DNA from: Bursaphelenchus xylophilus
Lineage: Eukaryota; Nematoda; Chromadorea; Rhabditida; Aphelenchoididae
Length of the DNA: 64,000 nt
Direction: 5' to 3'
Assembly (NCBI GenBank): GCA_904066235.2
Contig: CAJFCV020000001.1
Coordinates: forward strand, 4,278,001-4,342,000
Shown here: piece by piece, positions 1 to 9,334 of the stretch
How the letters are laid out: each line of letters begins with the position of its first letter
Position numbering within the stretch: position 1 is the stretch's first letter
Program-made: the position numbers and the translations under genes
Notes under the pieces: generated by a model
What the model saw: the letters and a program-made list of their open reading frames with translations, nothing else
The model's database searches: none
Told to the model about the DNA's origin: nothing

Positions 1-184
1 CTTTCCACCTGATTTTAGCCCAATTTCCATCTTTTTCTTGTTGTTTTAGACACCTGGCCTCTTCAAATCGAAGTTTCTTCGATTCCATCGCATTTTTCAC
101 CAATTCCTTGACCGTATCACCGGTTGAACATTGAATGGTGACTAAAAGAGCTCCTCTGACACTGAAAATTTGTATCTGAGGCAT
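1..184 (-). CDS. Array unit A, exon 1 (gene runs off the left edge)
   Basis: This is the first exon of the leftmost member of the array, read on the minus strand from ATG at 184-182. It begins MPQIQIFSVRG and continues through the family-conserved segment TVKELVKNAMESKKLRFEEA to the edge of the window, so the 3' exons lie outside. The bases before the ATG read TTTTAG, a splice acceptor touching the start codon as in every other unit, which suggests a spliced leader is joined there. The exon matches exon 1 of units B-F along its whole visible length. The function is unknown and is discussed under unit C. Confidence 0.7.
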   Translation of the reverse strand, partial: MPQIQIFSVRGALLVTIQCSTGDTVKELVKNAMESKKLRFEEARCLKQQEKDGNWAKIRWK

Positions 185-755
185 CTAAAACCGAAAAATG
201 ATCAAACAATTTTCATGGATAGTATAAATTTTTTGGAAAGTGGAAAACAAAAAAATATTTCCAGCGTGAAAACGCTTGCCGACAGAAAATTAGAGTCATC
301 CAAAACTGAATTTATCAATTTCATAACAAAACTTGTATTTTACAACAATAGAGATCGGAATTTGGAATTTGACTCGACCAGGTGAGCGGAAAGGTCGGGT
401 AGATTCAAAAACTGCCCGGTTATGTAAAAAATTATGGCCAATTAAACCGACAAAACAAAAAAATGGGCCAAATGACTGGGCAAAAATCCAAAAACAGTCA
501 TGAAAAAATCAAGGTCAGAAAAATCCGGAAGAAAAAAAAGTCTTTCAAATTCCCATTCCAAAATAACAACAACAAAAAATCAACAATTTTAAAAACAAAA
601 ATCAACAATAAAAATTTGTAAGTCACTGGAAACAATAAACATTAAAACCGTATAGCAATGGAAACCGGGGCTGCGTTTTCTCGAGTTTTCTTTCATGGCG
701 AATGATAACTAAAATTGAAGAACTTTGATAAATCGCTGAAAAAAAGGACCTACCA
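185..755. other. Intergenic stretch between units A and B
   Basis: This is AT-rich sequence upstream of unit A and downstream of the last exon of unit B. I see no coding exon, RNA gene or inverted repeat in it. The only open frame over 60 codons, at 170-385, has no resemblance to the array proteins and no splice sites that would join it to them. Confidence 0.5.
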
Positions 756-2949
756 TTAGTTTTTAATCAAATTTAGCAGTAAATCTCGTCGTTTCAGATC
801 ATTTTGGCGGTAGTCAAGTCTTAATCTGCTCATCATGAAGCCTGGATCTTCAGCATCGCCAGAATTGGAGACAAAATCAGGCTAAAAATTGGGAAAATGA
901 GAGAGCTTCTAGTATAATATAATATGCAAAGTTCCGCCCGCGTTGCTAAAAAATATGATCGAAAAGTCATCCAAAATTTGATATGAAAAAGTTATCACAG
1001 TGAGTCCAAAAGAGATTCTATTGAAAAAAAACTTTTCGGGATACCTTTTGAGACCTTTTTTGAATCTCAAAAGGTCTCAAAAAAATTTAAAAAATCTCAT
1101 TTTTTATCGCAAAAAATTCCAAAAGGTCTCGTTCTAAAACCAAGATTATTTGTATATCTCTGCGACTCGTTTTTGATATCAAATCTAAGACCTCCTCGAT
1201 CGGTTTCTGAATAAATTGCTAACCAAAAAAGCCCAGTGCTCTTCCTTGCTTACAATTTGAAGTTGAGGATAAGGTTTGAAGAGATGGGTCAGATAACGTC
1301 GAGCCTCTCTTCTCCAAGTCAACCCTCGATGCAAAGAATGTCTTTCCAGAGGGGGAGCACAGGCTTTGGCGATCAATCTCTTCTCCGGTTCGTTTGGGGA
1401 TTCGCCAGTTTCGAGTTTGGTCACTAAATCGTCCAGAAATTTTGTGGTCGATCGGCTGGCTCGAGGAATTGACTGAAAAAATAATGGTTATAAGTTGTAT
1501 AAACTAATATAAAATGTTCTGAAAGTATGGAGCTCAGATTTTGATGAATCTTGGCACAAATTTATATAGATTAGATTTTCAGGCTAAAAATTTTCAAAAA
1601 ATTTATATTTTTTGGCGATTTTTGAAAACCGAAATTCAGGCTTACTACAGTGGGAAACATGATCCAGTGGAAAAAACGTGCCATTTTGCATCCGGAAAGT
1701 ATCAAAAATGTGGCAAAATGCTTCCCTCTCCAAGTGAAAAAACTGCGATTTCAAAAGCGCGCCCTTCAAGACAAAGATTTTCACATGGAGAGAGAAGCAT
1801 TTTGCCACATTTTTGACGTTTCCCGGATGCAAGATGATAACGTTTTTTGCCAGAAGATCGGGTATGTCACTGTAATCGTCCGTTCATAAAGTCGCTGGAG
1901 TGATTTCGGCGACATGCACTGTGCAAAAACAAAAGTTTGCTCCGCATTGTGCAATCTCTTGATTTTTGCACCGTGCAATAAATTTTTTTTGGGCTGTCGC
2001 TCGCACCCTGACTTTTTCTGCACAGTGCACGTCGCCAAAATCACTTCAGCGACTTTACGAACGGACTAGTATAATCTTAACTCGAACCCTAGTTTTCCTT
2101 CCCAAAAATAAAACATCCCTCATCTTCTAGCAACGTTAACATAAAAACCTTAAAAAACCAAAGCTTTTTAATCAAAATCTACGCTAAATTTAATCAAAAT
2201 TTGAGCTTCACGCAATTCCCTATAAAATTCTTATGTAAAATTGTCCACTCACATTTTTGTAATCGACCAAAAGTTGTTTTAGGGTCACCTTTCTGAGACG
2301 CTTCGGTAAAATCGGCTCTCCCCTTTTGATTACGAACCTCTCCTGAAATCAAACTTTATTTTTAGTTCAATCACATCCCAATCAATCTGAAAAACTATAT
2401 TTCGGCTTACATTATCAGCAAGGTCCAGAGTTATGATCACTTTTTGGTCCCAATCCACCTTCGAATCCGCCTTTACCGACAAAATTTTTCCATTCTCGAC
2501 TTTTTCAATCAAATAAACGTATTTCGGATCAACTCCCAGCTGACAACACACGTCCTTGGCAATATTTCCAACAATCATTCCGCATTTCGTGGGGAGAAGA
2601 GCAAGTTCTCGGCCTTCGTAGTCAATTACTCGGACTCGGTGCTTCAGACACATCCAAAACATCATTTTTATAAAATTTTATGCATTTTCCCTAAAATACT
2701 AAGCTCTCATACCTTCTCCGGATCTCTGGTGATCCTGTATATAGCATTCTCATCCCGAACCTTGTCCCTCGACCTGATTTTAGCCCAATTTCCATCTTTT
2801 TCCCGTTGTTTTAGACATCTGGCCTCTTCAATTCGAAGTTTCTTGGACTCCAGAGCATTTCTCACCAATTCTTTGACAGTTTCAGCTGGAGAACAGGGAA
2901 TCGTGTCCAAAATTGTCCCTTTCAATGTGTAAATCTCGAGTTTCGGCAT
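756..2949 (-). CDS. Array unit B: five-exon gene of unknown function
   Basis: The model uses exons 2949-2713, 2641-2411, 2342-2253, 1472-1254 and 881-756, giving about 300 residues with all junctions in phase 0. Exon 1 (MPKLEIYTLKG, then TVKELVRNALES) and exon 2 (HRVRVIDYEG) correspond to the two similar modules of the family, exon 3 ends TLKQLLVDYKN, and exon 4 carries EKRLIAKACAPP. The last exon begins PDFVSN and is 42 codons with the stop, the same length as in units C and D. The normal exon 2 acceptor has changed from TTTAG to TTTGG; the nearest in-frame AG is 12 bases further in, so four residues are probably lost. The intron between exons 3 and 4 is swollen by two inverted-repeat elements. 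Protein sequence is clearly diverged from units C-E but open throughout, so the gene may be functional. No function can be assigned. Confidence 0.65.
1648..1874. mobile_element. Foldback MITE, family 1 (CAGTGGGG... ends), copy 1
   Basis: The two halves are inverted copies. The left half runs CAGTGGGAAACATGATCCAG, then an AAAACGT block, then GCATCCGGAA; the right half repeats these in reverse and ends GTCACTGTA. It has no coding capacity. Five more copies occur at 17,012, 23,539, 45,473, 49,033 and 62,271. It sits in the unit B intron and directly abuts a family 4 element. Confidence 0.8.
1876..2068. mobile_element. Foldback MITE, family 4 (AGTCCGTTCGTAAAGTCG ends)
   Basis: The ends are inverted repeats: CGTCCGTTCATAAAGTCG on the left, and its complement ending ACGAACGGACTAG on the right. 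The interior holds three perfect GCACNGTGC palindromes and one degenerate copy. A half copy with the same left end and the same interior motif lies at 21,332-21,430. It is non-coding. Confidence 0.75.
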
Positions 2950-3203
2950 CTAAGAGTACAAAAAAAAATAGAATTATTTTTACTATCTAGCACAATATCA
3001 AAAACCTTCGAATCTTTACTAATCGATGTCAAATTTTATGGACAAAAAAATCAAACGATGGCATAAAATAAGCCAGAAACAAAGTATTTACAGTAAACAT
3101 GAAGTATTTATTAGTGATCAAAAATAAAATAACAACAAAACTATAAGAAATCAACAATAACAAGGTGAAAACACAAGTTTAGCAATGATAATTGAAGAAA
3201 TTT

Positions 3204-3782
3204 TTACTTGGCACACATTTTGGAGATGGCATTTTTGCGATGTTTCCTTTTCCAATAATTAATTCCTCGAAAATGCTTCTCAAAAATGCTGATTTCGACG
3301 TTCATGTCTTGATTGGAGACAAAGTCAGGCTGAAAATATGCAAGTTAAAAAACAAACTCCTTGACTTCATATATGCGTCATCGAAAATTTTAGTATAACT
3401 TTGTGAAACTACCTTGATTTTTATATGATTTTACGGCCTTCAAAAGCCCTCTTTGCTTTTTTCGTTGTTGATTTTTCGCATCTCCAACAATTACACTATA
3501 AAATATGCCTCTCTCCAAGTTTTCGCTACGATCCGAAACCCAATCAACCTAAAAATAATGGAAATCAAAACTTATAATTACTTCAAAATGTCAGCATTTT
3601 CCGAAAACCCTTCGATTATCTACCTAGTCAAAATTTTTTACCTATTCACCCACCTATTTTGACTTCCTCGTTTTTGCGACAATTCTCGAGACAACAGACT
3701 TTTGTTTTCTTTTCCAATTGGCCAAATCACCGCGGAAAAGCCGTTCAAAAAACGCGTACTCATTGTTGACAACGTAATCGGT
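3204..3782 (-). other. Three homologous terminal-exon cassettes of unit C
   Basis: Three segments follow exon 4, each after its own TTTTTAG or TTTTCAG acceptor and each open in phase 0: 3782-3654 (starts TDYVV, ends with a stop after TRKSK), 3548-3390 (starts VDWVS) and 3329-3204 (starts PDFVSN, ends KMCAK and stop). They are related in sequence, and each could complete the protein after exon 4. The first ends with an in-frame stop, so it cannot be spliced into the next to extend the protein. Alternative last exons are therefore the simplest reading; decayed exon duplications are the alternative. Confidence 0.55.
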
Positions 3783-4999
3783 CTAAAAATTGCCATAATA
3801 CCCTCACCCAACTATCAACTTAAGCAAAAATTCATCCAGAACCTTTAGAAAATCCATAAAAAACCTACAATATGAAGTTGAGGGTACGGTTCGAAAAGAT
3901 TGGCCAAATAAAGCCGACTCTCTCTTCGCCATGGCAATCCTCTCTTCATACAGTGCTGTTGGAGTGGTGGTGCACAGCATTTGGCAATCAGCCGTTTTTC
4001 TGGCTCATTCGGAGCTTCTCCAGCTTCAAGTGTGGCCAGCAATTCATTGGTGTCCAAAGTTTTTGTCGTTGATCCACCAGCTCCGACTGTGGGCTAGAAT
4101 GAAGAAAATATAGCTACGAAAATATTACACAGACCTCTTTTGTTTATAATACAAGGCCCTCAACATCATGAGAAATGAATAAAAAACGCAATATTTTTTT
4201 TGTCATGTACAACATCAGGCACAAAAAATTGTTTTTTTTTATTCAAGAAGTGATGGATTCTGATTGAAATCGATTTTGTAACTCTAAAAACATTTTCAAG
4301 ACAAAAAAAATTAAAACTTACATGTTTATGATCGAGCAAAAGTTGTTTTAGAGTTAGCACTGTAAGGCACTTTGGCAAAATTGGCTCGCCGTTCTCAATG
4401 ACAATCGTTTCCTAAAATTAAAACACGTTTATTAGTTCAATCCTGCCACACTTGATGTAAAAATGCTCATTTCAACTTACCCGATCAAGAGTATCAATAG
4501 TTATGGCCAAATAATCATTCCAATTCACCTTCGCATCCATTTTGATGGCCACTGCCTTCCCATTTCTGACAACTTCAACCACACACACCTGTTTTAACTC
4601 GACCTCCAACTTCTTACAAATTTCATTCACGATATTTCGAACCACTGTCCCGGATTTCGTCGGTAAGAGACCAATCTCTTCACCATCATAATCGACAACT
4701 CGGATTCGATGTTTCAGTGTCAACTAAAAACAAAAAATCTGTCAAAAAATGAGCCCACCAACCTTCTGCGGATCCCTGGTAATCCTATAGACAGCATCAT
4801 CATCCCCAACTTTGTCTTTCCACCTGATTTTCGTCCAAGTTCCATCCTTTTCTTGTTGTTTTAGACACCTGGCCTCTTCAAACCGAAGTTTCTTGGATTC
4901 CATCGCATTTTTAACCAATTCTTTTACAGTTTCACCTGAAGAACATGGAATGGTATCTAAAACCGTGCCTCGAAGTGTGTAAACCTGGAGTTTAGGCAT
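3204..4999 (-). CDS. Array unit C: five-exon gene of unknown function with three candidate last exons
   Basis: The model uses exons 4999-4763, 4723-4481, 4411-4322, 4093-3869 and a last exon at 3329-3204, all in phase 0, for 306 residues. Exon 1 (MPKLQVYTLRG, ETVKELVKNAMES) and exon 2 (LKHRIRVVDYDG) each start with a strand-turn-strand pattern followed by a helix, as in ubiquitin-like folds; that fold is my inference, not a proven match. Exon 4 holds EKRLIAKCCAPPLQQHC and then LYLANLFEPYPQLHIV. The ATG is preceded at once by TTTTAG, which argues for spliced-leader addition and fixes the start. I see no signal peptide or membrane segment, so the protein is probably cytoplasmic or nuclear. Exon 2 and its flanking introns are almost identical to unit D, pointing to recent duplication or conversion. 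The family was not recognised. Confidence 0.75.
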
Positions 5000-5283
5000 C
5001 TAAAATCAAAAAAAAATAATAAAAAGGTCTAGTGTAATATGGAATATATAAAAACCTTGGAAAAAAATTTGAGCTAACGAATTGTCTAATATTCTTACAC
5101 GGTTACGGAGAAATTTTAGCGTTTTGACAAGATTTTGCAAAAGATTTTCGCGCATATTTTTATTTTTGGGAACACTTGACCCATATCCGTTATGTGTCAA
5201 GTCTGCACCAAAAAATAAATTTCGTTGTTTTGCGGGAAAACAGATTTTGAGTAGTCCTACTAGAATTTCGTGACTCAATCAAC

Positions 5284-5400
5284 AATTTCCAGAGTTATGA
5301 TCACTTTTTGGTCCCAGTCCACCTTCGAATCAGCTTTTACCGATATAATTTTTCCATTCTCGACTTTCTCAATCAAATAAACGGATTTCGGATCAACTAT
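5284..5400 (-). pseudogene. Exon 2 relic between units C and D
   Basis: On the minus strand this encodes VDPKSVYLIEKVENGK followed by a segment like the end of unit B exon 2, but it has no neighbouring exons and runs into a stop. It is closer to unit B than to the adjacent units, and a near-identical relic lies at 7506-7622. It appears to be a leftover of an older unit carried along when a block of about 2.2 kb was duplicated. Confidence 0.7.
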
Positions 5401-5607
5401 CTAGTACAATATCAGATGCACTCGAAATTCTACTACATTGTCAAATTTTATGGACAAAACGATGGCATAACTTAAGCCAGAAACAAAATATTTACAGTTA
5501 AAATGAGGTATTTATTAGGCATCAAAAATAAAATAACAACAAAACAATAAAAAGTCAACAATAACAAGGTGAAAAGACAAATTTAGTAATGATAATTGAA
5601 GAAATTT

Positions 5608-7222
5608 TTACTTGGCACACATTTTGGAGATGTCATCTTTGCGATGCCTCATTTTCCCGTAATGAATTCCTCGGAAATGCGTCTCAACAATGCTGATTTC
5701 AACGTTCATGGCTTGATTGGAGACAAAGTCAGGCTTAAAATAAGTTATTTATTGCAAAACGTAAGGTCTACCTAATTTTTTTGACTTCATAATCTTCAGC
5801 ATGCGATTTCGCCTTCTTTGTTTTCTGTGCGCCTCGTCACCGCCGATTGTTCTGTCAAGAAAGCCTCTATAGTTATGGTCGTCATACTGTGAGACAAAAT
5901 CTGGCTGAAAAAGGTCAAGATAAGTAAAAAAACTCCAAAATGGTGTAGGCTAACATCGAAAACGTATTTTAACTTTCCTAATTTTATCCATGGTTCTCAG
6001 GCCGGGCCGAAAGGGGTCGGCCCGCTAGTCTATTCTGGCACAACAATAATTGGTTGGAGCCGGATTCCGAAAAAAAAACTTACAATATGTAGTTGGGGGT
6101 ACGGTTCAAAAAGATTGGCCAAATAAAGCCTACTCTCTCTTTTCCAGGGTGCTCCACGTTTCAGACAGTGTTGCTGCAGTGGTGGCGCACAGCATTTGGC
6201 AATCAGCCGTTTTTCTGGCTCATTCGGAGCTTCTCCAGATTCGAGTTTGGCCAACAATTCGCCGTTGTCCAAACCTCTTGTTGTTGATCTAGCAACTCCG
6301 CGTGTGGCCTGAAAAAGAAAACTACAGTAAAAACCGTATGTCGGAGCTTATTTCTGCGAATGTATGGCTTTAGATACCAAGAAAAAATACCCGCAAGTTT
6401 CCAAACATTTTTTTTGTCATCATGTATAATTATGAGGCGCAAAAGATTTTATGATCAAAAATTATGAATATGAAATAACATTGAATTTCTCCCAAAGCCT
6501 TTCTAAAGAAATAAACATTCACGTAATTCATGTAATTCACCTACAGGTTTATAATCGAGCAAAAGTTGTTTTAGAGTCAGCACTGTGAGGCACTTTGGCA
6601 AAATTGGCTCGCCGTTCTCAATGACAATCGTTTCCTAAAATTAAAACACGTTTATTAGTTCAATCCTGTCACACTTGATGTAAAAATGCTCATTTCAACT
6701 TACCCGATCAAGAGTATCAATAGTTATGGCCAAATAATCATTCCAATTCACCTTCGCATCCATTTTGATGGCCACTGCCTTCCCATTTCTGACAACTTCA
6801 ACCACACACACCTGTTTTAACTCGACCTCCAACTTCTTACAAATTTCATTCACGATATTTCGAACCACTGTCCCGGATTTCGTCGGTAAGAGACCAATCT
6901 CTTCACCATCATAATCGACAACTCGGATTCGATGTTTCAGTGTCAACTAAAAACACAAAAACTATCAAAAAATGAGTCCACCAACCTTCTGCGGATCCCT
7001 GGTAATCCTGTAAACAGTATCTTCGTCCCCAACCTTGCTTCTCCACCTGATTTTTGTCCAAGTTCCATCTTTTTCTTGTTGTTTTAGACACCTGGCCTCT
7101 TCAAATCGAAGCTTCTTGGATTCCATCGCATTTTTAACCAATTCTTTTACAGTTTCACCTGAAGAGCAAGGAATGGTATCCAAAATCGTCCCTCGAAGTG
7201 TGTAAATCTGGAGTTTAGGCAT
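5608..7222 (-). CDS. Array unit D: five-exon gene of unknown function with two candidate last exons
   Basis: The exons are 7222-6986, 6946-6704, 6634-6545, 6308-6084 and 5733-5608, giving 306 residues. Exon lengths equal those of unit C exactly. A second candidate last exon, 5904-5749, starts PDFVSQYDDHNYRG and is basic (RKQRRRNR). It has a possible donor near its end, but splicing from there to the 5733 exon would hit a stop at once, so the two are more likely alternatives. The bases before the ATG read GATTTTAG. Exon 2 encodes the same 81 residues as unit C. Promoter-side sequence at about 7230-7500 repeats the sequence upstream of unit C. Open throughout, so probably functional; role unknown. 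Confidence 0.75.
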
Positions 7223-7505
7223 CTAAAATCAAAAAAAAATAATAAAAAAGGTCTAGTCTAATATCGAATAAATAAAGAGCCTGGAAAAAAATTGAGCTAA
7301 CTAATTGTCTAATATACTTACACGTTTAGGGAGAAATTTTAGCGTTTCGACAAGATTTTGCAAAAGATTTTCGCGCAAATTTTTATTTTTGGGAACACTT
7401 GACCCATCTCCGTTATGTGTCAAGTCTGCACCAAAAATAAATTTCGTTGTTTTTGCGGGAAAACAGAGTTTGAGTAAATCCTATTAGAAATTCGTGACTC
7501 AATCA

Positions 7506-7622
7506 ACAATGTCCAGAGTTATGATCACTTTTCGGTCCCAATCCATCTTCGAATTAGCTTTTACCGATATAATTTTTCCATTCTCGACTTTCTCAATCAA
7601 ATAAACGGATTTCGGATCAACT
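7506..7622 (-). pseudogene. Exon 2 relic between units D and E
   Basis: This is the second copy of the relic seen at 5284-5400, again encoding a piece like unit B exon 2 without other exons. Its presence at the same relative place shows that the duplicated block included the relic. Confidence 0.7.
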
Positions 7623-9153
7623 ATCTAGTACAATATCAGATGCACTCGAAATTCTACTACATTGTCAAATTTTATGGACAAAAGTCAAACGATGGCATAA
7701 AATAAGCCAGAAACAAAAAATTTACAGTAAGCATGAGGTATTTATTAGGCATCAAACATAAAATAACAACAAAACAGTAAGAAGTCAACAATAACAAGGT
7801 GAAAACACAAATTCAGTAATGATAATTGAAGAATTTTTTACTTGGCACACATTTTGGAGATGGCATTTTTGCGATGTTTCCAATAACAATTCCTCGAAAA
7901 TGCTTCACAAAAATTGTGATTTCGACGTTCACATCTTGATTGAAGACAAAGTCAGGCTGAAAATAACCAATTTATTGCAAAAGTAAGACCTACCTGATTT
8001 TTTTTGACTTCATAATCTTCAGCAAGCGAGTTCGCCTTCTTTTTTTTCTGTGCGCCTCTGCACCGCCGATTGTTATGTCAAGAAAGCCTCTATAGTTATG
8101 GTCGTCATACTGTGAGACAAAATCTGGCTGAAAAAAAGTCAAGATAAATAAAAAAAAAGTCCACAATCGTGTAGGCTAACATCGAAAACGCATTTTGACT
8201 TTCCCAATTTTATCCATGGCTCTCAGGCCGGGCCAAAAGGGGTCGGCCCGCTAGTCTATTCTGATAACCATAATTGGCTGGAGCCGGATTCCGAAAGAAA
8301 CTTACAATATATAGCTGGGGGTACGGTTCAAAAAGATTGGCCAGATAAAGCCTACACTCTCTTTTCCAGGGCAATCCTCGTTTCAGACAGTGTTGCTGCA
8401 GTGGTGGCGCACAGCATTTGGCAATCAGCCGTTTTTCTGCCAAGGTAGGGGCTTCTCCAGATTCGAGCTTGGCCAGCAATTCGCCGTTGTCCAAACCTCT
8501 TGTTGATGATGCACCAGTTCCGAGTGTGGCCTGACATAAAAGACTACAGTAAAAAAATATGTCTGGATCACCTACATGCTTATAATCGAGCAGAAGTTGT
8601 TTTAAAGTCAGTACTGTTAGGCATTTCGGCAAAATTGGTTCGCCGTTTTCAATGACAATCGTTTCCTGAAATTCAAACGCTCTTGTTAGTTGAATTGCAT
8701 CACACTCAATCTAAAAATGCTCATTTCAACTTGCCCGATCAAGAATATCAATAGTTATGGCCAAATAATCATTCCAATTCACGGTCGCATCCATTCTGAG
8801 TACCGTTGCCTTTCCATCTCTGTACCTTTCAACTAAACAAACACTTTTCAACTCAACCTCCAATTGTTTACAGATATCATTCACAATATTTCGAACCATT
8901 GTCCCAGATTTTGTCGGTAAAAGACCAATCTCTTCACCATCATAATCGACAACTCGGATTCGATGTTTCAGTGTCAACTAAAAATAAAAAATCTATCAAA
9001 AAATGAGCCGACAAACCTTCTGCGGATCCCTGGTGATCCTGTAAACTGTATCATCATCGCCAACCTTGTCTTTCCACCTGATTTTTGTCCAACTTCCATC
9101 TTTTTCTTGTTGTTTTAGACATCTGGCGTCTTCAATTCGAAGTTTCTTCGATT

Positions 9154-9334
9154 TATAAACGATTTAGACAATTAGGAGAATATTTATTGGGCCAACACGA
9201 GAAGACAACCGCACGCTAAGGAGCGTGAGACACCGACTTCTGAGAATAGGAAAATTGACGTTATGAAGACTTTGTCCTTTGACTTTATGCAAATTCGTGG
9301 AAAATAATTGGCGGTTTCAATGAAGTCGCCAACA
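9154..9334 (-). repeat. 3' LTR of the gag-only element
   Basis: This 181-base repeat matches the 5' LTR except in a block of roughly 45 bases near 9192-9233. It contains AATAAA in its GCCCAATAAATATT segment, a likely polyadenylation signal. The gag frame stops inside it. Confidence 0.88.

Noticed and set aside
1541..2044. Frames of 79-91 codons with shared peptides such as [11 protein letters not shown]
   Set aside because: They recur wherever a family 1 MITE occurs and read through its inverted halves; no conserved start or length.
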